Below are positions 12,301-24,300 of a stretch of DNA of 64,000 nucleotides, piece after piece. The first letter of the stretch is position 1, and each line of letters starts with the position of its first letter. The notes beneath the pieces were generated by a model. That model saw nothing but the letters and a program-made list of their open reading frames with translations. It made no database searches and was not told the DNA's origin. The DNA comes from Dreissena polymorpha (lineage: Eukaryota > Mollusca > Bivalvia > Myida > Dreissenidae). The stretch covers positions 23,249,854-23,313,853 of the forward strand of contig NC_068366.1 in the NCBI RefSeq assembly GCF_020536995.1, in the 5' to 3' direction. The translations under genes and the position numbers were made by a program.

Positions 12301-15300
12301 CTAAAAAGCCTTCTTTTAATCCACGGTCAGGTCCTAATAGGCAGTCTTCCTATAACAGACCTTCTTTGTCACACAAGTCTTCTAATAAAGATTCTGGGAA
12401 AAAGGGCAAACCCAAGCCGGGACAGAGGAATTTCAAACCTTCTACCGGCAGGGGCGCACCTCCTGCTTATCAGCCCTAGGTCTCTTCCCTTTCTACCGCC
12501 ACAACCTCCGATGCCGGAAATACCTGTCGGGGCCAGACTTTTCCACTTCTCAAATCGATGGCTTCAAATTACTTCAGACGCATGGGTTCATTCTCTTGTG
12601 ACAAAAGGCCTGACTTTTCAATTCGAAAAAAGGCCTCCACTTTCTCGCGTCCCTATAGAGCTGGTATCTCGGCATCCACATATTCCAGAGTCCATTCTCG
12701 GGCTCTTGGAAAAACAGGCGGTAGAAAGGGTTCAAGATCCTTATTCTCCAGGATTTTACAGTCGTCTTTTTCTTGTTCAAAAGAAAAATGGTTCCTGGAG
12801 ACCAGTAATAGATTTAAGTGTTCAACATGTATCTCCTCAAACCAACTTTCAAAATGGAGACTCCTTCTTTCATACGGGAATCCATCAAACCCCTGCACTG
12901 GGGGGTGTCTTTGGATCTGGAAGATGCTTACTTCCATGTTCCTATACATCCCAACTACCGAAAGTACTTGCGATTCGCCTTTCAAGGCCAAGTCTACCAG
13001 TTCCGGTCTATGCCTTTCGGGTTGGCGACAGCCCCACGAGTTTTTACCAAACTAATGTCGGCAGTCGGATCACACCTCAGAGTTCACGGGATTATTCTTC
13101 TTCAGTATTTCGACGACTGGCTCTTACACCAGCTCGATCGTCAATTGCTTCTGTACAACCTAGAATTCTCTTGGAAGGAGCTCCTCTCGTTAGGGCTCCT
13201 TCTCAATGCAGACAAATCAGACCTCATTCCTTCACAGGACTTTACGTTTGTGGGAATGAATTTCTTGACCCACATCAATCGGGTCAGAGTTTCTATTCAA
13301 CGTATATCAGACCTTCTGATGAAGGTCAACTGGGTTTTGTCCCAATCTCATATAACAGCTCAAGAATTCCTCTCTCTCAACGGTATCCTGAGCTCAGTAG
13401 CAGACTTTGTGCAGTTGGGACGTCTCTTCCTACGTCCTCTTCAGCACTATCTCTCAGCTTGTTGGAAATGGTCTCCAGGCAATCTATTAACACAGATTCC
13501 AATCCTTCCCTCCTTAAGGTCTCATCTTCAGTGGTGGCTAGACGAGGAGACTCTGTTGGCAGGAGTACCCCTTCTTCCCCCGCAACCGTCATTATATCTA
13601 ATAACGGATGCGAGCAAGGAAGGGTGGGGTGCTCACCTGGAACCTCTCAGTCTGATAATTTCAGGGTTGTGGTCTCATCAGGAATCTCACCTTCATATCA
13701 ACAATCTAGAAATGCGAGCAGTATTTCTAGCTGTATCTCATTTCCAATCACATCTTCGAGACTCTTGTGTGATGGTGTCAACAGACAACACATCTGTGGT
13801 GGCTTACATCCAGGCACAGGGGGGAACACATTCTCAATCCCTGTATCTGGAAACCAGAAAATTACTTGTTCTTTGCAAAACACTCAACATTCATCTGCTG
13901 GCAAAATATATACCAGGTCGCCTCAACGCCCTGGCGGATGGTTTGTCTCGCAAACACCAGTTACTTCCATCGGAGTGGACACTTCATCAAGAAGTGACCA
14001 ACCAGATCTTTTTCAAGTTCGGTTATCCCCTGGTCGATCTATTTGCAACCAGACACAATCACAGACTTCCTCTGTATGTGAGTCCAGTTTACGATCCAGC
14101 AGCGTGGGCAATCGACGCGCTTTCGTTCGCATGGGACCAACTGGACGCTTACGCCTATCCCCCACCCATTCTAATTCCCCAAATATTGGGGAAAATCAGG
14201 GTGAGCTCTTGCAGGATACTCCTGATTGCCCCTTGGTGGCCCAGAAGATCTTGGTTCAACGATCTTCTCAGTCTCCTGTACGATTATCCCAGGAATCTTC
14301 CTCACAGGTCAGATCTTCTGTCTCAAAGCGGCAGACTACATGCGGACCCAAAAATGTTCCACTTACACGTCTGGCCGTTATCAGGCAATCTTTGCAGAAG
14401 AAATGTTTTTCTGTCAGGGCTTCAACCCTCGTTGCTTCGGCAAGGAGAAAATCCACCAGAGCAGTCTATGATGCTCGTTGGAAACTCTTCTCCAATTGGT
14501 GTTTTCGAGGGAAAATTAATCCCCTCAATCCCTCTGCTAGACGAATAGCGGATTTTCTCATTTATCTTTTTGATGATAAGAAACTTTCTCTTAGTTCCAT
14601 CAAAGGATACAGATCTATGATTTCGCATACATTGGCTTTCACTAAGTCTTCACAAGTCTGTGCTGATCCAGCTATTTCAGAACTTGTTCGAGCTATGGAA
14701 CTTAGTCGTCCTGTATCTCGTACACTTGCTCCTAAATGGGATTTAGCTTGTGTGCTTGGTTCCCTTATTAATGCTCCCTATGAACCTCTTGATCAGGCTT
14801 CATTACAATTCCTAACATGGAAGACCGTTTTCCTTCTTACTATGGCTTCAGCCAAACGGAGAAGTGAAATTCATGCTCTTTCTATCGAGGATAGTCATCT
14901 TCGTTTTGACTCTTCTGATGGTTCTGTTACATTGTTGTGTCAGTCAGGATTCCTTGCTAAAAATCAACTCCCCTCTATGGCTTCCAAACCCTTCAAAGTT
15001 CCAAGTCTATCTAGAACTTGTGGACATGAAGATGATGATAGACTCCTTTGCCCGGTCAGGGCTTTGAAGTTCTACCTTAAAAAGGTAAAGTCTATTCGAG
15101 GTTCTCGCAAGAGACTTTTCATTCCATTAAAAGGGGGGGGCGATGTGTCTGCGGCTTCTATTTCTCGTTGGATAGCCTCGACTATAAGGAAAGCTTATTC
15201 TTCTCTTTCATCGAGGGATTTATCCCTGTTTAAGATAAGACCGCATGAATTAAGAGCTCTTTCGGCTTCGTGGGCTTATATTAATCAGACCCCACTATCT

Positions 15301-18300
15301 GAAGTGCTTCAAGCTGCTTTCTGGAGGAATCCGACCACCTTCTCCTCTTTTTATCTTCGTTCTCTTGAGTGCCAACAAGACAATTTGTATAAGTTGGGTC
15401 CTCTTGTAGTGGCTCAAACTGTAGTTTTTTCTATGGCGTAAGTACACTGGTGCCATCCGAGAATTAAGTACTATACTGTACTAACAAAGATTATAAGAGG
15501 ACTTGATTCTACTATCTCTGGCTGTAAACCCTCTATATGGGTTTTGCTGTGATGGGAAAAAATATGCGAACCTTCCCGCCGCAGCTGCAAAATCAGCTAG
15601 AGATAACAGGTAACGTATTTATGATATTAAAACAAATTTTCTTAAGTAAAATTCATTTTAATTATTAAATACTTACCTGTTATCGGTAAGTCCCACCTCC
15701 CACCCCGCTCATCGCCTTTTTATGTTTGCGTAAAGGAAAGATGAGTTGTGGTTCTTGATTTCCTGTTAGGTTGCATTGTACTATGTTTAACCTGATTTGG
15801 ATTCTTATAGAGGTGGACGATTCCCAGCGCTTGAATATTTTCCGGATGAAATAACTCCCTTGGAAAGGGGTAAGCTAGAGATAACAGGTAAGTATTTAAT
15901 AATTAAAATGAATTTTACTTAAGAAAATTTGTTTTAGTATAACGAGTATGAGTTTCATGGCATCAGTCATTAATTGATTCACTTCAGTGTCAAGTGTTTG
16001 CAGTTCATTGTCTCAACCATTGATAGTCTCATTTGAATGTTAAATGTTTGCAGTTAATTGTATCAGTCATTAATAGTATCATTTCAGTGTAAAATGTTTG
16101 CAGTTCATTTTTTCAATTATTGATAGTCTCATATGAAATAACATGTGTACAGTTCATGGCATCTGTCATTTATTGTCTCATTTCAGTGTGACGTGTGTAC
16201 AGTTCATTGCATCAGTCAATAATTGTTTCATTTCAGTGTGACGTGTGTACAGTACATTGCATCAGTCAATAATAGTTTCATTTCAGTGTGACGTGTGTAC
16301 AGTTCATTGCATCAGTCAATAATTGTTTCATTTCAGTGTGACGTGTGTACAGTTCATTGCATCAGTCAATAATTGTTTCATTTCAGTGTGACGTGTGTAC
16401 AGTTCATTGCAAAGACTCATTTATTCTTCTCTGGTGGCAAAGATAACAAGATCAAAGAGTGGGACGCAGACAAGTTTGAACATATCATAACCCTTGAGGT
16501 AAAGCCGTATGTATAACAGGAGCCTTTGAGCCCTGCACTGGGAAAATTGGGCTTATTCCTGTGCTTAAGGTGTCATCTCGGATCAGCCTGTGCATTCCGC
16601 ACTGACTAATCTGATACGATGCTTTTCACATAGACTGGATTTCTGTTTAGAAGAGATTTTATTTAAACAAAAAAAAATACGAAGAAAACAAAAGAGTGTC
16701 TTCTCTGATAAGCCTGTATGGGCTGCACAGGCTAATCTGAGACTGCACTTAACGCACATTTATTAAGTCCGGTTTACCCTGAGTATGTCTTATATGGATT
16801 ATGTCACTGAGTAATACTATGTGCATGTTATGGTAGTGCAGTGGCTCCATTGTCAGTCATCAATAGACCAGTTATTTGGCCACTCAAGTCCTACTCATAC
16901 AGGGTGCCCATGTAATCTGACTGTGACCTTTTTGCATGATTGTTTTAAAATATTGTTACTATCAATATATTGGTTTCTATACATGAATCAAGTGAAGTAG
17001 ATGAAAGTGTGAAATAGTGGCATAATATTATTAAACTATAAAACTGATGCAAACATAGAACTGAGTATGAATATTGTAAACAAATAAATATACTTGTGAA
17101 GTTAACAAATTTTGGGTTTTTATAAAGTTTTCTTGAGTTACGGGTAATGATTGATGTTTCTCTCAGATTTATATAAAACTGAAAAATCTGAGAAAACCCG
17201 TAATATTCCAGTGCTTAGATTTTGGGTTAGATTCGGTGCTGGAATTGGAATATCAATTAGCATGAGCCCTCAAGTGATTGGCCTCTTAAATTTGTGATGA
17301 GCCATTTGATTTTCAAAGAAAACTCTTATATTGTCCTTTGAGAAATTACTGACAGAATAAATGTTGGCAAGTGTTTAAACAATATTTTTTTATAACAAGT
17401 TTTTAATGTAGTGTTTTGTTGCAGGGTCACCACGGTCAGGTCTGGTGCCTTACTGTCAGTCCGAGCGGTAATGTGCTGGCCACAGCGTCCCATGACAAAT
17501 CCCTGCGCCTCTGGCAGAAGACTCATGAGCCCCTCATACTGCAAGAGGAACGGGAAATGGTAGGCAGACCAACTAATTAGCTGTTCAACATCATTTGTAG
17601 GCTTTCTTTCTGTTCAACTGTGAAACATCCCTAGTCTAATATCGTATGTAGTATCAAATCACCCATTTGATGCAAGAAGGTACCATGTGACATTGTAATA
17701 AGAAGGCACATGGAACCATTTTGCACCAATGGGACGTACTATTGACATCAAAATTCTAAATGTGTATTAAAACATGAAAGCAGCTTGCTGTCAATTTTTA
17801 TATTATTTCTTACATTTATAGCATGTATTGTGTTAATATATGAGCCAAGCTCTGGGGAAAAAGGGGCATAATGCATGTACATAAAGTGTCATCCAAGATT
17901 AGCCTATGCAGTCTGCACAGGCTAATCAGGACCAACTCTATGCCTTTACTGGATTATCATTAAAAAGAGACCACCTTAAAAAAAATGTCGTGAAGGCAGA
18001 GAGTGTCGTCCCTGATTAGCCTGTGCAGACTGCACAGGTATATCTGGGACAACACTTTATGCACATGCATTTAAAGTCATTTTTCTCAGAGCGATGCTAA
18101 TATATGTGTATATGTCTGTTGCAGGAGAGGGAGAAGGAGTTTGAGAACACATTGGGACAGGAAGGAGAGGCTGTGGTAACTATGGAAACCGGGGGTTCTT
18201 CTTGGGGTTAATCAGTTTACCCTTTCCGCTCTGAAACAAAATGAAAATGGCTATATGAAACCAGCATAAAACCGGAACAGCCTGAAAGTAACTGGCATAT

Positions 18301-21300
18301 TGTTCAGGTTTTATGCTGTTTGCTGCTCATCAATAAATTTGGTTTGAAAATGAAGCCTTTAAAATTTGAATAAAGTATGAAAGGTCTATAATTTGATTTT
18401 CTTAGGGACAACAAACGCATCAAAATGCTTATATGAGTGGGGAAGGGGGGTTATCAAAATGTTGGCATATAATTCATCCATATTATGTCATTTATATATA
18501 TTGACAAGTATGTTTAGAGTTGTTGTGTTTTTTTAAGCAAACAATGTCAACAAATTTATTAGCATCTATGATAAAATTCAAAGTGCAATATTTTGAAAGG
18601 AATGGTTGTGCAAAATTATGCTTTACCTGCTTGATGATCATATTTTTTTTACATTTTAATTGAATGTTTAACCACAGTTTGTATTTTCGTCTCTGTTGAA
18701 TTTTTATCCCCCCACAAACGAAATTTAGGGGGTACATAGGAGTGGGCTTGTCTGTCTGTCGGTCGGTTGGTCAGACGGTCTATCGGTTCGTATTTAGTGT
18801 CCGCTCTCTAATTCAAGTTGTTTTCATCCGATCTTCACCAAACTTGGTCAGATGTTGTATCTAGATGATGTCTAGGTCAAGTTCGATATGGATCATGCCG
18901 GGTTAAAAACTAGGTCACGAGGTCACTTAGTGCGTTTTAAACATTCAGCATGGTTTCCGCTGTTTTATTTGAAGACAACATGCAAGATATTCTGTGTCAA
19001 TGCGGCATGTGGGGGTATTCGTCACGTCTGTGACAAAGCTCTAATTTGTTTTGATGTGCTACAGATGTTTTTTCGATTGTATGTGCCTCATTTTGGAAAA
19101 CATGGGCTAAATGCAAGTGCGTAAAGTGTCAACATAGGCTAGCTTGTGCATTCTGCACAGGTTAATCAAGAACGACACTTTTCACTTTTATGGAATTTTT
19201 CGTTTAAAGAAAATCACTTCTAAATGAAAGTCCATTCTGGGCGTAAAGTGTTGTCCCTGATAAGCCTGTGCAGACTGCACAGGCTAATGTAGGACAACAC
19301 TTTAAGCACATGCATTAAGCCCAGAAATCACATGTGTTTATCAATACAAAAAATACAACAGACGCACACAAAATACCAACTGTGGTCAACCATTAAATTA
19401 CATGTTCCAGGTTCCAGGGGAAACAAACACAGAGACGGGACTGGCTGGCAAGAAGTCTGTGGAAACTGTGAAAGCAGTAAGTTAACGTTTGATATGTGCT
19501 GCATTGTTGTAATATAGTATGCATTAAATATATTCCTGATTATGCTGTTCATGTTGTTAGTGAGATTTAACAGTATGTCACATCCCATAGAGGATGAAAC
19601 AACATTTTGTTAATATTTGTTCAATTTGGAAAGTTCTGTTATCTTTATATTTTGTGACATGAGGAGAAACGTTTATGTTAGGAATAAAATACACATTCTA
19701 TGATTCGTTAGCACAGATGGCCTAGTTTTTTTAGCGCTAGACTTTTACTCCAAGGGTCAGTGGTTTACTGTAGATTACTTTTTTTTTCTTTCTTTAAAGC
19801 GGGTATATACGATTTTGTCAAATATTTATGAATTCATATAAACTGTGTAAAAAAACTTATTATATATATATTTCAATGTAAATTAAAATAAAAGTTAAGA
19901 AGAACATGTGTCGAAAAATGCGAAATAAGCCAGATATTTAATTCTGAAATTGAAAACGGCTGTACAGCCGAATTCGCCAGCTTGTATACCATACATGTAT
20001 GATGTGCATCTAAACTTACGAGGGGTGTTCCAGAAGTTCGTGGATTTTCGCTATAACTTTCATTTGGTAACATAAATGGACAAACAAATAGCATATTAAG
20101 AATATTTCGTCCTTTCCAAATCTACTCTCCAAATATCATGGAAATACATAAAACAATAAATATATATCAGAGATTTAAACATGTGCACAATGCGCACACC
20201 GACGCACGTGTAACGTTTTTGTTCAACGTCAATGACGTTATGAAGTTAACAACTGTCAAATCTTTTCCACATAATCACCTCCAACGCGATTGCACTTGAT
20301 GTGTCGGGAAATCCACTTGTCAAAAGTGTCTCTATACCAGTCAGCCTCAAAAGTTGACACGATTCGCTTTGCTGCAACTGTAAGTTCCTGTTTACTTGCA
20401 AAGCGAATACCGTGCAACTGTGATTTAACTTCTGGGAAGACGCGGAAGTCCATAGGGCCCAAATCCGGGCTGTAAGGAGGACTTAGGCGCTGTAACGTGA
20501 AATTTGCCGTAAATTCTGTTTATCAACGGCATTTAAACCAAATTTAAATTCGCGTAACGCTCATACTTATAATAAAATACACGGGTGCGCCGCATGTCGT
20601 TACTGAGGTCTCTATGGCAACGCGTTTCAAACGCGCTTTATGGAATTCATGCATTTTTAGCTTATATATAAAGTCCGTGATAATTGGTTTGTATAATATG
20701 TAAATTTCATTGACTTTTACCAGCAAACTAATAAGTTATAGCGAAAATCCACGAACTTCTGGAACACCCCTCGTAGTTTAACAGTTTATAATACAAAGAC
20801 GAATGCTTCGGTTATTGTAGGAAAATATGTACGTCACTATCGGCTCGGGGCGCTAATTTGTCTTAGCTGCATTTTATGAAATTCGGCTTTAATGTATAAT
20901 TTTTCTTGCCTATTTTGTGTTATTGTAACATATTTTATCAATATATTACAATTAAACACATATAAAAAATCGTATATACCCGCTTTAATTTTATTTTTGT
21001 TTTATACTTTAACTATTTAGATCCAATGTTTACATTTATCAATTTAAGGCATTACATGACAACATTCAAAACATGCAAAAATCTGTGAAACGGTCCCTTT
21101 AAGCAGTCCAGAAATCTATTGTCCTTACAGCGTAGTATATAGGTATCCACACTAAACATGTGAGATAATTGTTAAAAAACTGTTTTTGCAAACATCTTTA
21201 GGCAGAAAGTGGCGTCCCTGACTAACCTGTGCAGACTGCACAGGCTCATCTGGGATGACGCTTTAAGCACATACATTAAGCCTTGTTTTCCCAGAGGAAG

Positions 21301-24300
21301 GCTCATATGTTTTCCTTGTTGTTTACAGGCTGAGAGACTGATGGAAGCCATCGATGTGTACAAGGAAGAGAAATACAAGTGGTCAGTCTACCGCCTGGAG
21401 GCGCAGTCAGGCAGAAAGGTAGTATGAATAAGCTGTATGGATATTATTTAAGAGTTGATATGAAATATAGCATGCGTTCATGTTCATACAAGCAAATGAG
21501 CGGCTATGAGTAAACGGTGCTTAAATAATGCATCTGGGTCAAGTGTGATGGCTGAATTCACAGGCTAACCTGGCACCACACTTTATGCGCTTGCATTAAG
21601 CCCTGTTTTCCCAGAGCGATCTATTACCTCTAAATAAGGTTGGTACATACACTTAAAATCCCCTTTAAAAGTACATGTTTAACTGCTTGTTATTTAGGTT
21701 GATTAAAATTGTGGGTTTTTCATCTGTCTGTAAACAGTTTATGGTTACAATTCACTGCAATTTAATCAATAGGTCATAAGCCAGATGCTTAAATATTCAT
21801 GCCTCAAAATTGTTCAGAGTTCTTAAAATAGTTGTAAAATAACGATACACATTTTGTATGCATTTGAATTGATCTTAAATTGCTTTTGTGTTGGATTGTC
21901 CAAGCCATGCTTTAGAACCTCAAGGAATTGTTTATTGGGCAGTAAACATTATTATTTTGATTCTTACATGTTTTGTTTAATATTTGTGTGATATGATGGA
22001 AGTTTGCTTGGCTAACAAGATTTTAACATTATTTTTTTCTTCTACGGTAATATTGGCAAGTAACAAGTAATCAGGTTTTATAAAAATCGTTTAATCAAGT
22101 ACAACTACCTTCTACGTGTGTATGCCTTTCAGATTTCAGAACCGGACCCACATCCTATGATGCAGGCATTCAATGCCCCAACTCCAGAGAAATATGTGCA
22201 GCTTGTGTTGCGGAAGGTGAAATCCAGGTGTGTGCACCAGATTATTTATTGTTCAACATATGATTAATTGATCACAAGATGATTAGTTGTGTACCAGATG
22301 ATTAATTGACCACCAGATGATTAATTGATCATCAGATGATTAATTGATTACCATATGATTAATTGATCACCAGATCAATAATTGATCACCAGATGATTAA
22401 TTGTTCACCGATGATTAATTGTGCACCAGATGATTAATAGTGCTTTTGTCAATAGCTGCGTTAATGTAAAGGAAGTTTAATAAAAAGAAACTATGAAATT
22501 TGATCAAATTTATATAAACACACAATTATTATCTTTACTGAGGAATATATAATAGTGAAAATGTCAAACATAGATATTAAACAATTTTAAATTATCTTGT
22601 TTGGCATAGTTTTCCACCCTAATACATGTGCAGACCCTGAGGATGTATGAGTTGCCTTAGAAAAACTATGGGACCAGCTTTACTTTAAGGGACCAAGTCT
22701 CTGCGAAATCCCCAAACCATTATTCTCCACAAGGGTTGTAAATGTTTAACTGTTACCAACCACAAGGGCTGTGAAATAAGTTTTAGACCTTGTGCAGTTT
22801 TACTGGCTTTGTCCCAGTGCTTGCAGACTTTGACGGGCACTGAGGGCTGTTGGCCAGTGGTCTACTGCTCATTTCAATCTCTGATATATTATAATTATTG
22901 GATAGCAAATCTGTTTACATGTATGCTAGTTTTTATTACAATTATTAACGGATAACAAAAGATTGTACTTAGGTTTCTATGGCAATTACAAACAGTAAAT
23001 AAAATGTTTTATGCTGATTGCTATGGCATTGATAAACAGAAAATAAAACATATGCCAGTTTGTTATAACAATGATAAACAGATAATAAAACTTTTCATGC
23101 TGGTTGTTATCATGATGATAAACTTATAACATGCTATGAAAATGGTAAACAAGTAATAAAACGTTGCATGCTCGTTACTATGGCAATGATAAACAGATGA
23201 CAAAACACTTTATGCTAGTTGCTATGACGATTTCAGCGAACTAGAGGAGGCATTGCTGGTGCTTCCGTTCCAGTACGTGATAGAGCTGCTCAAACTGCTT
23301 GACGAGTTCATCACCGCAGGCTGGGATGTGGAACTCAACTGTAGATGCCTGTTCTTTCTGCTAAGGTAGGCATGTGCGTAAAGTGTCGTCCCAAATTAGG
23401 CTGTGCAGTCAGCACATACTTATCAAGGACAGCAATTTCCACAATGGATTTTCATTACAAAGAGACTTCCTTTAAAGCCAAAAGTGTAAATCCCATAAGA
23501 CCTGTTTAATCAGAATGAGGCTCATATAGGTTGTGCCCCCTTGTTCAGCTAGTAGGCTCATATAGGTTGTGCCCCCTTGTTCAGCTAGTAGGCTCATATA
23601 GGTTGTGCCCCCTTGTTCAGCTAGTAGGCTCATATAGGTAATGCCCCCTTGTTCAGCTAGTAGGCTCATATAGGTTGTGCCCCCTTGTTCAGCTAGTAGG
23701 CTCATATAGGTTGTGCCCCCTTGTTCAGCTAGTAGGCTCATATAGGTTGTGCCCCCTTGTTCAGCTAGTAGGCTCATATAGGTAATGCCCCCTTGTTCAG
23801 CTAGTAGGACCCATTTAGTACATAGCTTGTATTCTGTTCAACCCACCCCTTCCACTGTAAAAACAGAAGATATAATTTGTTGCAGAACACATGTTGTAAA
23901 ACCTGTGTGCAAATATATATAAAGAAATAATTATGGCTCATTTAAACATACTATTGAGTTGTAAGCTTAAAGTTGATTCCTCAACAGTTATAAAGAATGA
24001 AACAAGTTTCAATACTTAGAATGATTTACGTATCTGTAATTCTCAGTGCACTTTTCATCTGAGTATATTTGCACACAATTCCTAAGTTACAATTTCAGTA
24101 AATACATAAATATCCAGCTAAATTATTGTTATGCTGCTTATTATCCAGTAAAACCCATGCACGAATAAAAATAAAGTAAAGAATTGCACAATTTATGCAT
24201 GTAAGTTATGCTAAATTAAATAGCTTTATCAGGTATTCGGTTTTATCCTGCCTCTGTTGCAAACATTGACCTAATAAAGCAGGGTTGAATAAATTTTCCT

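Larger units (their letters stand above)
9513..15936 (+). mobile_element. DIRS-type tyrosine-recombinase retrotransposon, near-whole copy
   Basis: About 6.4 kb in WDR3 intron c, same strand as the gene. Inverted terminal repeats lie at about 9513-9700 and 15735-15936, and the internal complementary region at about 15594-15685 joins the complements of both ends, as expected for DIRS replication through a circle. Parts in order: ORF1/Gag-like (10063-12479), reverse transcriptase-RNase H-methyltransferase-like region (about 12690-14548) and tyrosine recombinase (about 14398-15441). No target duplication is seen. ITRs look identical over about 165 bp, so it is young. It looks nearly whole, with perhaps one or two frame interruptions, some of which could reflect family expression strategy. 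Confidence 0.93.
19705..21102. repeat. Remnant of tRNA-bearing TTAA MITE, split by the insertion above
   Basis: Left fragment with TTTACTCCAAGGGTCAGTGG (19735-19760 area) and right fragment GATCCAATGTTTACATTTAT to GGTCCCTTTAA (21021-21102) match the two complete copies at 27227-27744 and 32866-33382. The left terminus is not clear. Confidence 0.6.

Noticed and set aside
18888-19124. 78-residue frame on the plus strand
   Set aside because: Lies across the end of a hairpin-ended element and a MITE; no domain.
23472-23777. Repetitive minus-strand protein [12 protein letters not shown] repeats
   Set aside because: A 36-bp minisatellite in an intron happens to be open because its period is a multiple of three.
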